This document shows, piece after piece, positions 17,557 to 25,197 of a stretch of 64,000 bases of DNA; position 1 is the first letter of the stretch; each line of letters starts with the position of its first letter. A program made the position numbers and the translations under genes. Below the pieces are notes generated by a model. The model saw only the letters and a program-made list of their open reading frames with translations. It made no database searches and had not been told where the DNA came from. Source of the stretch: SXOA01 sp046153945 (GTDB lineage: Bacteria; Planctomycetota; Planctomycetia; Pirellulales; Pirellulaceae); NCBI GenBank assembly GCA_046153945.1, contig JBJXFF010000024.1, forward strand, positions 1-64,000, written 5' to 3'.

Positions 17557-18432
17557 CTAGCTGAAGTAGTCACCACCCAGACCTAGTCCGGAAAGGAACA
17601 GATCTTCGTCGTTGTTGAAGCGTTCCTGCATGATCGTCCGAATTTCGTCGGTTTTCCACGGCTTTAAAAGGCAGGAAAGCTCCAGCAGATATGCAGGAAC
17701 ACTCCTGTTCAATTCCACCGTCTCGCCATTAAGAACCCTCAGGTATTGTTGGTTGGCTTGCTTCTCTACGCCGTCGATCCAGGGCGACGGAATCTTCGTA
17801 ACCCCGTACGCGGCAAGTGTCGCAGCACTGTCGCGAGTTCCGAATTCCGCCTTGGTTGACCAATCGATCGCGAGGTCGCCACCCCGCTCGGTCCACATCT
17901 GGGCGAACGCGCTAACTGCCGGCCCAGGTCTTCGAAGTAAAGGTGTTCCATTTCCGGTCGAGAGGGCCGTTAGCACCACTCGCAATTCATTGAGCTCGAT
18001 TGCATTCGGCAGTAGCTCGAGTAAGCGCTGATACTCGGTGTATGGCATCAAGTACAGTAATCGATTGAAGAGAAATCGGCAGTGCTGAAGGTCCCATCGT
18101 CGACTCATGCCTTCGTTAGCGAGCCCCTGATTGCTAAACGCCTCCGCCTTACGAAGAAACTCAAGTCGAATCGCCAACGCACTTTCCAGCAGAGTCGTCG
18201 CGGACTCCTTCTTGATTATTAACCGAATAACGGTGTCGGCAGCTCGCCAAAGCATCCCTACGAACCTTTGGAATCGCCCATACCTGGCGACGCCACGTAA
18301 ACGGGAAAACGGTATTGAAAAACCGTTTTCCTGAAATCGTCGATGTAATTCATCAAACTGGGAGGGATACTGGAGAAGAAAGATTTGGAGGCGATGTAGA
18401 AGACTTGCGAACCCATCCCGCAATGAAGCCAT
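17557..18432 (-). CDS. C-terminal helical region of the reverse transcriptase, in a shifted frame
   Basis: A 291-residue all-helical-looking protein without a recognised catalytic motif (GFASLLHRLQIFLLQYPSQ; FDELHRRFQENGFSIPFSRL). Such text looks like the alpha-helical C-terminal extension of Abi/UG-type reverse transcriptases rather than an independent gene. It overlaps the end of the upstream RT frame by 80 bp and lies +1 relative to it; the frames meet at an A6 run (CGAAAAAATGG) at the ATG 18432. Three readings are possible: a programmed frameshift giving one RT of about 575 residues, a reinitiated separate subunit, or a single-base error or lesion. I favour one interrupted gene. Confidence 0.6.
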   Translation of the reverse strand: MASLRDGFASLLHRLQIFLLQYPSQFDELHRRFQENGFSIPFSRLRGVARYGRFQRFVGMLWRAADTVIRLIIKKESATTLLESALAIRLEFLRKAEAFSNQGLANEGMSRRWDLQHCRFLFNRLLYLMPYTEYQRLLELLPNAIELNELRVVLTALSTGNGTPLLRRPGPAVSAFAQMWTERGGDLAIDWSTKAEFGTRDSAATLAAYGVTKIPSPWIDGVEKQANQQYLRVLNGETVELNRSVPAYLLELSCLLKPWKTDEIRTIMQERFNNDEDLFLSGLGLGGDYFS

Positions 18433-19294
18433 TTTTTCGTTGGCTGATTCGCTCCTTCCAAATTGACGCGGAAACGCGGTCTGTTTTGGTTTCGTTCAAG
18501 TTAAGACCCTCGGCTCCAACAAGCGTCCTAAATCTGCTCATCGCGGACTCTTCCTCGGTCCTGGGGACCACGATTACGACATCGTCAACGTATCGAAAAT
18601 ACCGGCCTGGAAATACTTGCGACATTTGGAAGTCCACGTTTTCCAAAGCTAAGTTTCCGAGTATGTGCGAAAGCGGCGGGCCAATTGGTACACCACTAAC
18701 ACCCGTCGAATGAAGCAGTTGGGCCACAAACACTCCCGCCGCATTCTTTTCTTCCTTGGTGAGGTCAGTCTTCAAGACATGGCGTACGAAGCGTTCCTCT
18801 ACACGATCCTTGTTGATAGATGGATAGTACTGCTTCAGGTCCAGGACAACCGCAACAAGATCCGGGTCGCCTCCCATCGCCTCTGTGACGTCGTGCTCGC
18901 GCCGTCGATATCCGTGAATGTAGGGAGCGAATATATGGCTCGCTCGGGTGTATCGTGGCCACAGATAGCTGTACACCGCAGTATTGGGCGTGAACTCTCG
19001 TTGTCTCGTAAGCAGCGAAATCAGCCAAGTTTCTGCTAAATGCGTTGTCGGACTTCCAATCACGAATGGACGATACTCAAAACTGCCGGTCGCGTCCTCA
19101 CTTTTGAGTACGGAATGACGCCAGTATGCTTGGCTACGTTGCGTGCTTGCCTTTCGAGCGAGGTAGCCCATAGTCCACTCTTGGCGGATATTCTTTGCGG
19201 TCCCTTCTGCAAATAGCCGAAGCCCGAGGTACGACGGTGCGTGCTGTCTCTGCAGATAGTTTAAGGCTCGCGTTAGAAGGACATTGGCATCCAT
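18353..19294 (-). CDS. Reverse transcriptase of Abi/UG (defence-like) type
   Basis: 313 residues as called. RT palm motifs are clear: motif A VVLDLKQYYPSIN (about 149-161, catalytic Asp152), motif B GVPIGPPLSHILGNLAL (201-217), motif C YFRYVDDVVIVV (232-243, catalytic Asp pair 237-238) and motif D LNLNETKT (264-271). There is no maturase X domain, HNH domain or group II intron structure nearby, and no retron-type features that I can see, which points to the Abi/UG group of host-defence reverse transcriptases. The ATG at 19294 begins 1 nt after the TGA of the methyltransferase-like gene, so the two are translationally coupled. The native C-terminus after about residue 287 probably continues in the overlapping frame. 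The last 25 residues here (SSTSPPNLSSPVSLPV) look like out-of-frame sequence. Confidence 0.85.
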   Translation of the reverse strand: MDANVLLTRALNYLQRQHAPSYLGLRLFAEGTAKNIRQEWTMGYLARKASTQRSQAYWRHSVLKSEDATGSFEYRPFVIGSPTTHLAETWLISLLTRQREFTPNTAVYSYLWPRYTRASHIFAPYIHGYRRREHDVTEAMGGDPDLVAVVLDLKQYYPSINKDRVEERFVRHVLKTDLTKEEKNAAGVFVAQLLHSTGVSGVPIGPPLSHILGNLALENVDFQMSQVFPGRYFRYVDDVVIVVPRTEEESAMSRFRTLVGAEGLNLNETKTDRVSASIWKERISQRKNGFIAGWVRKSSTSPPNLSSPVSLPV

Positions 19295-19295
19295 T

Positions 19296-20204
19296 TCAGG
19301 AACCGCCTTCGAATCGCTCGAAACGATGAACTGTCACCTTTCCCGGCAATTCCTTTCCCTGAATAGGCTGCCACCATGTGAACTTGCACTGAGGGTTCGG
19401 TGGTGAATTCTGTGGCTGACGAAGCCAAGGAGCCTTCGAGAACATGCCGAAAAGGCGCTCGAAAAGTGTTGTTTTGACAGCCGGTTCCAACCAAAGAACA
19501 GTGCTCGGTCGATTGGAAATTCGTTCGGTAATGTGGACGAACGAGCGTTCAAGTGCTTCGAAGAGTGAGTTTGCCACACCGCTGAGGTTTCCTATCAGGA
19601 CAAAGTACTCGTTTGCGTCGGGATGGATAGAGAACCAAGCATCGCAAAGTCCAGATGTTTGGTTGGCTCGTGCCGCATCCCAAGGATAAGTGGAGAGTTC
19701 GACAAAGATACCGGCCGCGCTCAGGTGTGGCTCGATGCGCCGTACAAGCGATGAGTAAATATCGAGAGCGGTTGGCGAGATGTCTGCCGCGACGACGCCG
19801 ACAGTTAGCGGAAGGCAAGGAATCTGTTTTTGCTCTCGTGCCGACGATATCACAGACAACAGCGACAAGAGAGATGCCCCCGCCCCGCACGGTGCGTCAA
19901 GAACTGCAATCTTGTGGCTGGAAAATGATTGCAGAATCTGTGCTGGCAATGACGCGAAGCATTGCTTTGGATCGACACACACACAGACAACACGACTTGC
20001 AGAATTTGGAAAGCGAAACGAAAAATGAGTTATTGTCTCCTCAGGAGATGGTCCGCCATGTATTCTCGGGTCACTGCTTCCGGCGATGGCGGATTCCAAG
20101 AGATCCCGAGCTACCAGTTCCTCCCGATAGGCATCGGCCAGTATGGGAGCAAGGCGCAGGGCCTGCGCAGAATGGAACAGTTCAGGACATTGGAGCGTTG
20201 GCAT
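19296..20204 (-). CDS. Methyltransferase-fold partner of the reverse transcriptase
   Basis: A 302-residue soluble protein. VLDAPCGAGASLLSLLSVI (101-119) reads as Rossmann methyltransferase motif I (D-x-P-x-G-x-G), and VVAADISPTALDIYSSLV (137-154) as the second strand with the acidic SAM-ribose residue Asp141. A later strand-like stretch, EYFVLIGNLSGVANSL, sits where motif IV would be, but no (N/D)PP(Y/F) motif is seen, so it is not a typical DNA adenine methylase. It is the first gene of a two-gene operon with the RT, with only 1 nt between them. The target, and whether it is catalytically active, are unknown. No ribosome site is obvious upstream of the ATG at 20204. Confidence 0.65.
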   Translation of the reverse strand: MPTLQCPELFHSAQALRLAPILADAYREELVARDLLESAIAGSSDPRIHGGPSPEETITHFSFRFPNSASRVVCVCVDPKQCFASLPAQILQSFSSHKIAVLDAPCGAGASLLSLLSVISSAREQKQIPCLPLTVGVVAADISPTALDIYSSLVRRIEPHLSAAGIFVELSTYPWDAARANQTSGLCDAWFSIHPDANEYFVLIGNLSGVANSLFEALERSFVHITERISNRPSTVLWLEPAVKTTLFERLFGMFSKAPWLRQPQNSPPNPQCKFTWWQPIQGKELPGKVTVHRFERFEGGS

Positions 20205-20400
20205 GTGTGAGGAGCCATTTTTCTTTCGTCACCAAGTGAGATTACTGGGATAAACTAGCACACTGATTATCTCGCTGATACTGCAGGCGCTAGCCGACTC
20301 AGCAGGGACTGCTTTCACCACGTAAGAGTTCACCAGAATTCTCGTGGATCCTTTTGGAGCCGCTATCGGCAGACTCTTCGCAAGTCACTTGTCCTGGAAC

Positions 20401-20640
20401 TCTGGTTTGCACCCCAACGGGGTTTCCTAACAAAGCCCAGGGTCGCACGCTCCGTGCGCACCCTGGGATAGGCGGAATCTGCATCGTTTCTGAACCCCAA
20501 CGGGGTTACCTAGGATGAGTTATGCCCATTGGTAACCCCTTCGGGCTTCAGGTCCCCTCGTCGCCCTGTTACCCAGGGTGCGCTCGCAGACTCGCGACCC
20601 TGGGCTCTGCTGGGTAACCCCGTTGGGGTTCGGACGCCGC
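20401..20640. repeat. Nested inverted repeats (AACCCCAACGGGGTT family)
   Basis: Units AACCCCAACGGGGTTTCC (about 20412) and AACCCCAACGGGGTTACC (about 20493), and their inverse GGTAACCCCGTTGGGGTT (about 20613-20631), flank paired CCCAGGGTCGCACGC / GCGCACCCTGGG and CCCAGGGTGCGCTCGC / GCGACCCTGGGC arms. The arrangement can fold into a long GC-rich cruciform. It looks like a non-coding mobile palindrome cluster. Confidence 0.65.
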
Positions 20641-20741
20641 TCGCGGCCGGCAACATCGGGAATGAAGAGTTTTGGGGCGTTCGTTCTGGTTCCCATACAT
20701 CGTTCCATCGGGGCCAGCCCGAATGGTGACGATGGCTGACT

Positions 20742-20890
20742 GACACCAGCCTGACGCGCCAGTGAAGGAAGGCTTCGCCAGCAGAACAATGGCACTTTTG
20801 CTCGTGCTCCCCATGACGGACGGCATTTACGAGACAACCGCCGTCACGCATCACTCTCGCTTTCCTTCGCTCGGGCGTCAGGCTGGTGTC
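20742..20890. repeat. Inverted repeat, GACACCAGCCTGA family
   Basis: The left arm starts GACACCAGCCTGACGCG (20742) and runs into GTGAAGGAA. The right arm (20861-20890) is TTTCCTTCGC followed by GCGTCAGGCTGGTGTC. The same family recurs as a perfect 30-bp inverted repeat at 60257-60340. Confidence 0.65.
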
Positions 20891-20952
20891 GTATGGGTGG
20901 AGGGGAGCGAAAGCTGGTAGAATTTCGCGTCAAGCCAATACAGGAGATTCTG

Positions 20953-21375
20953 ATGCGCCCGCTCCATCCTCGCACTTTTCTTTGGTTGGCCACACTACTT
21001 GCGAGCGTTTGCCTCGGGTGCGGCGGTTCTACGCGGCCTCTGCCCCCCACGCTTACCGATGCCCAGATCACGGAAAGGCTGGTCGGCAAGTGGCAGGAGA
21101 CAGGGGACGCGGGTGGGTTGGTAAGTAACGAATTCACCAAGGAGGGCAAATATCGGAGCGAGGGGGTCGAGAAGCGGCCGCACGGGGAGACGAAGTTTGT
21201 CATCACCGCCAGTTGGAAGGTTGCCGGCGGGATGCTCACCTACACCATCGAGTCCAGCAAGCCGGCATTTTTCAAACCGGGGGAGACGCTTGAGGAAAAG
21301 GTGCTCTCTATCGACGGCCGGGAGTTCAAGTATCGCGACGTCAACGGCAAAGTGCAAACGATGGAGCGGCAATAA
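20953..21375 (+). CDS. Small lipoprotein
   Basis: A 140-residue protein with a lipoprotein signal (PRTFLWLATLLASVCLGCGG; lipobox LGC). A single beta-rich domain follows: ITERLVGKWQETGDAGG, SWKVAGGMLTYTIES, FKYRDVNGKVQTM. This is the pattern of small 'LxGxW' lipocalin-like or copper-resistance-like domains seen in planctomycete lipoproteins; the function is unknown. AGGAG lies 6 nt before the ATG at 20953. An upstream ATG at 20893 falls inside or next to the repeat and lacks a ribosome site. Confidence 0.75.
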   Translation: MRPLHPRTFLWLATLLASVCLGCGGSTRPLPPTLTDAQITERLVGKWQETGDAGGLVSNEFTKEGKYRSEGVEKRPHGETKFVITASWKVAGGMLTYTIESSKPAFFKPGETLEEKVLSIDGREFKYRDVNGKVQTMERQ

Positions 21376-21436
21376 AAGGCAACTGCCACTTAGTTTTCAG
21401 ACCCAAATTCGCCTGACAAATCGGGGAGATCGGCTG

Positions 21437-22237
21437 GTGACGAAGGGTGAACCCATAACCTACATCCACGGCACCGCCCCTTCCGAGCAAGCGAGGCTGG
21501 CGCTGCTCAATCGGCTGACGAATGGGCCATTTGTGGAGTTTTTGCAGGTGCTCCCCGCGATGCATGTTTTGGAAGTCGGCAGTGGACTCGGGCTGCTGGC
21601 GGCGGATGTGGCGGCGGCAGCGGAAGGGGTGGAAGTTGTCGGCCTAGAGCGTTCTTCAGAACAGATTGCCGCGGCGGCGAATTCGCCGCGGGTGAAGTAT
21701 GTGCAGGGGGATGCTCACGAGTTGCCGTTCGCTGAGGAGACGTTCGATCTGGTTTACTGCCGTTACCTTCTTGAGCATGTGGCGGATCCCGAGCGCGTGC
21801 TTGGCGAGATGCGGCGGGTGACGCGGCCGGGAGGACGAGTGGCCGCGATGGAGAACGACATCAGCCTGGTGCGGCTGGATCCCCCCTGCCCTGCCGTGGA
21901 CGAAGTCTGGTCCGCCTTCGCCCGCTATCAGCAGCAACTCGGCGGCGACGGCCTGATCGGACGGCGGCTCTTTCGTCTCTTCACAGCAACCGGTTTGCAG
22001 ACGGTGGAACTCTCGCTGCAGCCCGAAGTCCACTGGCACGGCTCACCGGGCTTCGCCGGCTGGATCGAAAACTTGCTCGGCAACATCCGCAGCGCCGATC
22101 AGGGGCTACTCGAGTCGGGCTTCTGCACAGGCCAGCAACTCTCCCTCGCCGCAGCCGAGCTAACCGCCCACATTCACCGTCTTGACGCCAGTTACACATT
22201 TGCCTGGAACCGAGCGGTAGGCGTAACATCAGGCTGA
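21437..22237 (+). CDS. Class I SAM-dependent methyltransferase (Methyltransf_11 type)
   Basis: A 266-residue protein with a textbook class I fold: motif I HVLEVGSGLGLLAADVA (about 37-53), motif II VVGLERSSEQIAAAA, the VKYVQGDAHELPFAEETFDLVYCRYLLEHV segment split across motifs III and IV, and RVTRPGGRVAAMENDI (motif VI). The substrate is probably a small molecule, as in UbiE- and Tam-like proteins, but it is not identifiable. The GTG at 21437 is preferred, with GGGGAG about 8 nt upstream; the frame upstream of it runs through the lipoprotein gene. The 61-bp gap suggests co-transcription with the lipoprotein gene. Confidence 0.88.
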   Translation: MTKGEPITYIHGTAPSEQARLALLNRLTNGPFVEFLQVLPAMHVLEVGSGLGLLAADVAAAAEGVEVVGLERSSEQIAAAANSPRVKYVQGDAHELPFAEETFDLVYCRYLLEHVADPERVLGEMRRVTRPGGRVAAMENDISLVRLDPPCPAVDEVWSAFARYQQQLGGDGLIGRRLFRLFTATGLQTVELSLQPEVHWHGSPGFAGWIENLLGNIRSADQGLLESGFCTGQQLSLAAAELTAHIHRLDASYTFAWNRAVGVTSG

Positions 22238-22285
22238 GCGTAGATGGGCTCTCCGTGGAGTCCAAGGGGCCAGATGGGGAAATAA

Positions 22286-23353
22286 ATGGACGAAGATAAG
22301 CTCGACTTGCGACGCCTGATCCTCATCGGCGCCGGTCTGCCCATTGTGGCGGCAGCGGCGACATACCTGCTGATGCACCAGTTCGTCGTGGGCGAGCGGT
22401 CAGTGCTCGAGTCGACTATCGGTTTCGGCGGCTTTGTGCTGGAGATTGGGCTGGTCGGGTTCGTGGTGGGAAAGGCGATGCCGCACCCGCAACTCCGCTG
22501 GCTCCTTTATGGCTGGCTGATGCTGCTGGTGGACTTGCTCGTCGTGAGCATGGCAATGAACTCTTCCGACGGCTACATCAGCGAGATTCTTGCTGCAGCG
22601 GCGCTGGTGGCCGGGCAAGTCGGCCTGGCGATCATCTGGGGAACGCTCGGCACCAACCGCTGGTATTGGCGTGTGCCGCTCACGATGGGATTGGGCGGCG
22701 GACTGCTGGCCTTCTGGATTGTCGGGGTCACCGGTTGGAGCGGGCGGCTGATGGCGGAGGTATTGATCATTCAATCCATCACGCTCGGTCTGCTGGCCGG
22801 CGCGCTGTGGATCAGCGGCTATCGGCTGGAAATTCCACAGCCCGACAAGACGACTGGCGGAGGACCACGGAATCTCCAGTTTGGCATCAAGGATGTTCTG
22901 ATCTGGACGACCGTACTGGCGATTCTATTGGGGCTAATGCGGGGGGCCGGTATGCTGAACTGGGGCACTTTCACCGAAAATCCGTCGCTCTATCTCAAAT
23001 GGACGGTCGCGTTAGTCTCGGCAATTGTAATTCTCTTTGCTCTCTGGGCGTCCTTGGGCCAGGGGCACTGGCTACTGCGATATACCTTGCTGGTGGCGAT
23101 GCTGATTCTGTTAGGCGCGGCTGTGGGAGGACTCAGCATATATGGCGAGAAACTCTATGGACTGTGGCAATCGCGGTCAGTAGCGCCGGGGTGGTACTCT
23201 TACGATTACGACCTGTATCCCTGGAAAGAAGTCGGCTGGTGGTGGATCGCCTGGATGTTCCTCTCCGGCGGCCTGCTGGCGGCATCGTTGATGATCTTCC
23301 GAGCCGTCGGCTACCGGCTGGTGAAGCGACAGGCCGCCTCGCGTACATCGTGA
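22286..23353 (+). CDS. Polytopic membrane protein of unknown function
   Basis: A 355-residue protein with about nine hydrophobic helices, for example LILIGAGLPIVAAAATYLLM, LLYGWLMLLVDLLVVSMAM, AALVAGQVGLAIIWG, WTVALVSAIVILFALWASLG and YTLLVAMLILLGAAVGGLSI. A cytosolic loop after the sixth helix carries PQPDKTTGGGPRNLQFGIKD. No transporter motif or active-site residue is recognised. It begins 48 bp after the methyltransferase gene in the same direction. Confidence 0.75.
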   Translation: MDEDKLDLRRLILIGAGLPIVAAAATYLLMHQFVVGERSVLESTIGFGGFVLEIGLVGFVVGKAMPHPQLRWLLYGWLMLLVDLLVVSMAMNSSDGYISEILAAAALVAGQVGLAIIWGTLGTNRWYWRVPLTMGLGGGLLAFWIVGVTGWSGRLMAEVLIIQSITLGLLAGALWISGYRLEIPQPDKTTGGGPRNLQFGIKDVLIWTTVLAILLGLMRGAGMLNWGTFTENPSLYLKWTVALVSAIVILFALWASLGQGHWLLRYTLLVAMLILLGAAVGGLSIYGEKLYGLWQSRSVAPGWYSYDYDLYPWKEVGWWWIAWMFLSGGLLAASLMIFRAVGYRLVKRQAASRTS

Positions 23354-23366
23354 CGGTTATCCCCAA

Positions 23367-24287
23367 TTACGGCTTCGCTTCGGCTTTGACTCCACTCAGC
23401 TCATGGTGCGTCACCGCATCCCAGGCGATTTCCTGCAGCAGCGTGTTCAGCTTGGCTTCGTCATCACCCAGCTTGGCGTCCTTCAGAGTCGAAGGGACCG
23501 GCAGGCCGACCGGGCTCTTGCGATAGATGACGGCGTAGTGGCAGTACGCGTTGAGGGCCATGATATGTCCCTTGGCATGGCCGATGGTGTCCGTGAAGAG
23601 GTCTTCCTGCACTTTGATGCCGGGTGCCTGACCGGCGATGATTTTCTCGCGGAGGGCGATGACCGCCTGGCCGACGGGAACAATGTAAACAGACTCCTTC
23701 CCGTGCTTTTTGTTTAGTTCGCGAACGTGTGCATCCATTCCAGTGAAATAAGGCTCATGGAGCTTGCGGAGTTGCTCGCCGTTTAGAGCATTGTGATCGA
23801 CTTTCGCGGGACGCAGTTTGAAGGTCACATCGTAAATATCAAACGGCAGCCAGTTTTCCTGCACGGTGATGCGGACGTTGGGATTGTTTTCAGTCGCCAG
23901 CGTGACGAAGTTCCCGATGCCGTCGTCGGGCAAGTGAATCGGGGCAAGCGTGAGGACGTCCACCTTGCCGGCCTTGAGCAAATCTTTCACCTTGTTCTTG
24001 TCCGCCGCCACGTCCCAATGCTGAATGATCCGCGACCCGCCGATGTAAGATTCCCCGACCTGCTCATGCCCGTTGATCTCCCCCGCTTTCGCCAGTTCCT
24101 TCAGAATCGCCGGCATGAAGTAGTGGAAGCTATGCCCGCAGGTGGCGATCTTTTGGCCCTGCGTGATTGGGGGCGTTGCTGATTCGGGCTTCTTGTCGTC
24201 CGCGATTGCAAGACTTAACCAGGTTGCGGATGCAAGCAGCAACGCGAGGGAACTGAACCGGCGAGAAAAGGAAAGTGGCATGGGCAT
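23367..24287 (-). CDS. Secreted SGNH-hydrolase-like protein
   Basis: A 306-residue protein with a signal peptide (RFSSLALLLASATWLSLAIA). After cleavage it begins QGQKIATCGHSFHYFMPAIL, where GHSFH stands in the place of the GDSxS block I of SGNH hydrolases. VDVLTLAPIHLPDDGIGNFV follows, and a late block VTHHELSG contains His residues that could supply the C-terminal catalytic His. Serine in GHSFH would be the nucleophile if this is right. GGAG precedes the ATG at 24287; a second ATG at 24281 is possible. The substrate is unknown. Confidence 0.55.
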   Translation of the reverse strand: MPMPLSFSRRFSSLALLLASATWLSLAIADDKKPESATPPITQGQKIATCGHSFHYFMPAILKELAKAGEINGHEQVGESYIGGSRIIQHWDVAADKNKVKDLLKAGKVDVLTLAPIHLPDDGIGNFVTLATENNPNVRITVQENWLPFDIYDVTFKLRPAKVDHNALNGEQLRKLHEPYFTGMDAHVRELNKKHGKESVYIVPVGQAVIALREKIIAGQAPGIKVQEDLFTDTIGHAKGHIMALNAYCHYAVIYRKSPVGLPVPSTLKDAKLGDDEAKLNTLLQEIAWDAVTHHELSGVKAEAKP

Positions 24288-24430
24288 GGAGTAGCTCCGG
24301 GAGAGGAGGCGGGAAATTGGGGCAGGAATTCGCTTTGTTATAAGCGTTCTGCCGGGAGATGCCAGCATGCTCCGTCCAATAGGCGAATCGTGCGGTCGCT
24401 GCGTGCCGCTGAACGAGTTGCATCAATCGC

Positions 24431-25120
24431 TCAAGCCCGCTTCTTCTTGGCCGGCGGCACGGCGATTTCATACAGCCGGGCATTGCCAAGCTTGCCGCAT
24501 TCGGCCAGCGCGCCGCATTTGCGCAGGACGTAAGTCATCCGCTGGGCAATCCAGCGCTGGATCTGAAGACCTTGAGCAATGTGCCCAGTGTGGAATGTTT
24601 GGGGAAGAGTCGGCGGCAGGAGGGCGAGCAGATCCTGGTTGGTTTTGAAGCGGTGCGTGTCATGAATGGCGACCAGCCGCTGGTCTTCAACCAGGAAGTC
24701 GTTCTCCCGCCAGCGGCGGCGGCGGCCGTGGCCGGGATAGCGGAGCTCTTCGACTTCGACGAGGGGCGTCTCCAAAATCAGATTGCGGTGGGGAAAGACG
24801 CGAGTGAAGTAAATCAACTCGTCGAACAGGCTCAGCACACTTTCCACTTTGGGACTTCGCCGGCGGCTGAGGACGCTCCCTCCTTTGGCGTCCTGGCGCA
24901 CAAGCGTTTTCTTCATGACCAGCGGTTTGACCACCAGCACGCGATGCTTTTCCAGCAGGCGGCCGATTTTGTCGCGAATGGCCGCTAGCGAGCCATGCTG
25001 GATCTCGATGAGCTGCTTGCCGCGAATGGCATCAATGCGAAAGCCCTCCAGCCGCTCCTCGGTGCGCGCCTCTTCGCCGGCGTACATCGCTTTGAGTTGG
25101 CGGTGAAGAGAAGTTTCCAT
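24431..25120 (-). CDS. Conserved protein, possible PD-(D/E)XK nuclease-like fold
   Basis: A 229-residue soluble basic protein. The N-terminal segment FRIDAIRGKQLIEIQHGSLAAI...KIGRLLEKHRVLVVKPL has the spacing of a PD-(D/E)XK core: an Asp in the second strand, then E-x-Q in the third, then a helix and strand. The middle contains many Arg/Lys residues (GRRRRWRENDFL), and the C-terminus resembles a small winged-helix region (AQRMTYVLRKCGALAECGK). Nuclease activity is not shown. The ATG at 25120 abuts a heptameric repeat and has no ribosome site. It is divergent from nadA. Confidence 0.5.
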   Translation of the reverse strand: METSLHRQLKAMYAGEEARTEERLEGFRIDAIRGKQLIEIQHGSLAAIRDKIGRLLEKHRVLVVKPLVMKKTLVRQDAKGGSVLSRRRSPKVESVLSLFDELIYFTRVFPHRNLILETPLVEVEELRYPGHGRRRRWRENDFLVEDQRLVAIHDTHRFKTNQDLLALLPPTLPQTFHTGHIAQGLQIQRWIAQRMTYVLRKCGALAECGKLGNARLYEIAVPPAKKKRA

Positions 25121-25152
25121 GAGTCAGGGGTCAGGAGACAGGAGTCAGGGGA
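25121..25152. repeat. Heptameric tandem repeat (GTCAGGG/GACAGGA)
   Basis: Seven-base-periodic units GTCAGGG, GTCAGGA, GACAGGA and GTCAGGG fill the stretch directly next to the start codon of the 24431-25120 gene, so they occupy its 5' untranslated region. Confidence 0.7.
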
Positions 25153-25197
25153 CGCGTATAATGAAGTGTCGGTGTAAACACACTCAAGAGATTAATC

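Larger units (their letters stand above)
20205..20952. other. 748-bp gene-free region upstream of the RT operon
   Basis: It lies between divergent transcription units and holds two repeat families (20401-20640 and 20742-20890). The first about 70 bp (20205-20280) is AT-richer and should contain the RT operon promoter, though no boxes are convincing. Open frames across the repeats have overlapping proline- and arginine-rich translations in every frame and are not genes. A structured RNA partner for the RT could lie here; none is demonstrated. Confidence 0.5.

Noticed and set aside
17557..20204. Group II intron or retron explanation for the RT
   Set aside because: No maturase/HNH domains, no intron-like RNA domain V-type hairpin at the 3' side, and the RT is coupled to a methyltransferase-like gene.
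20510..20854. Several short frames in the repeat cluster
   Set aside because: Every frame is open because of the palindromic GC-rich repeats; translations are repeated RPxGVxxP-type peptides, not genes.
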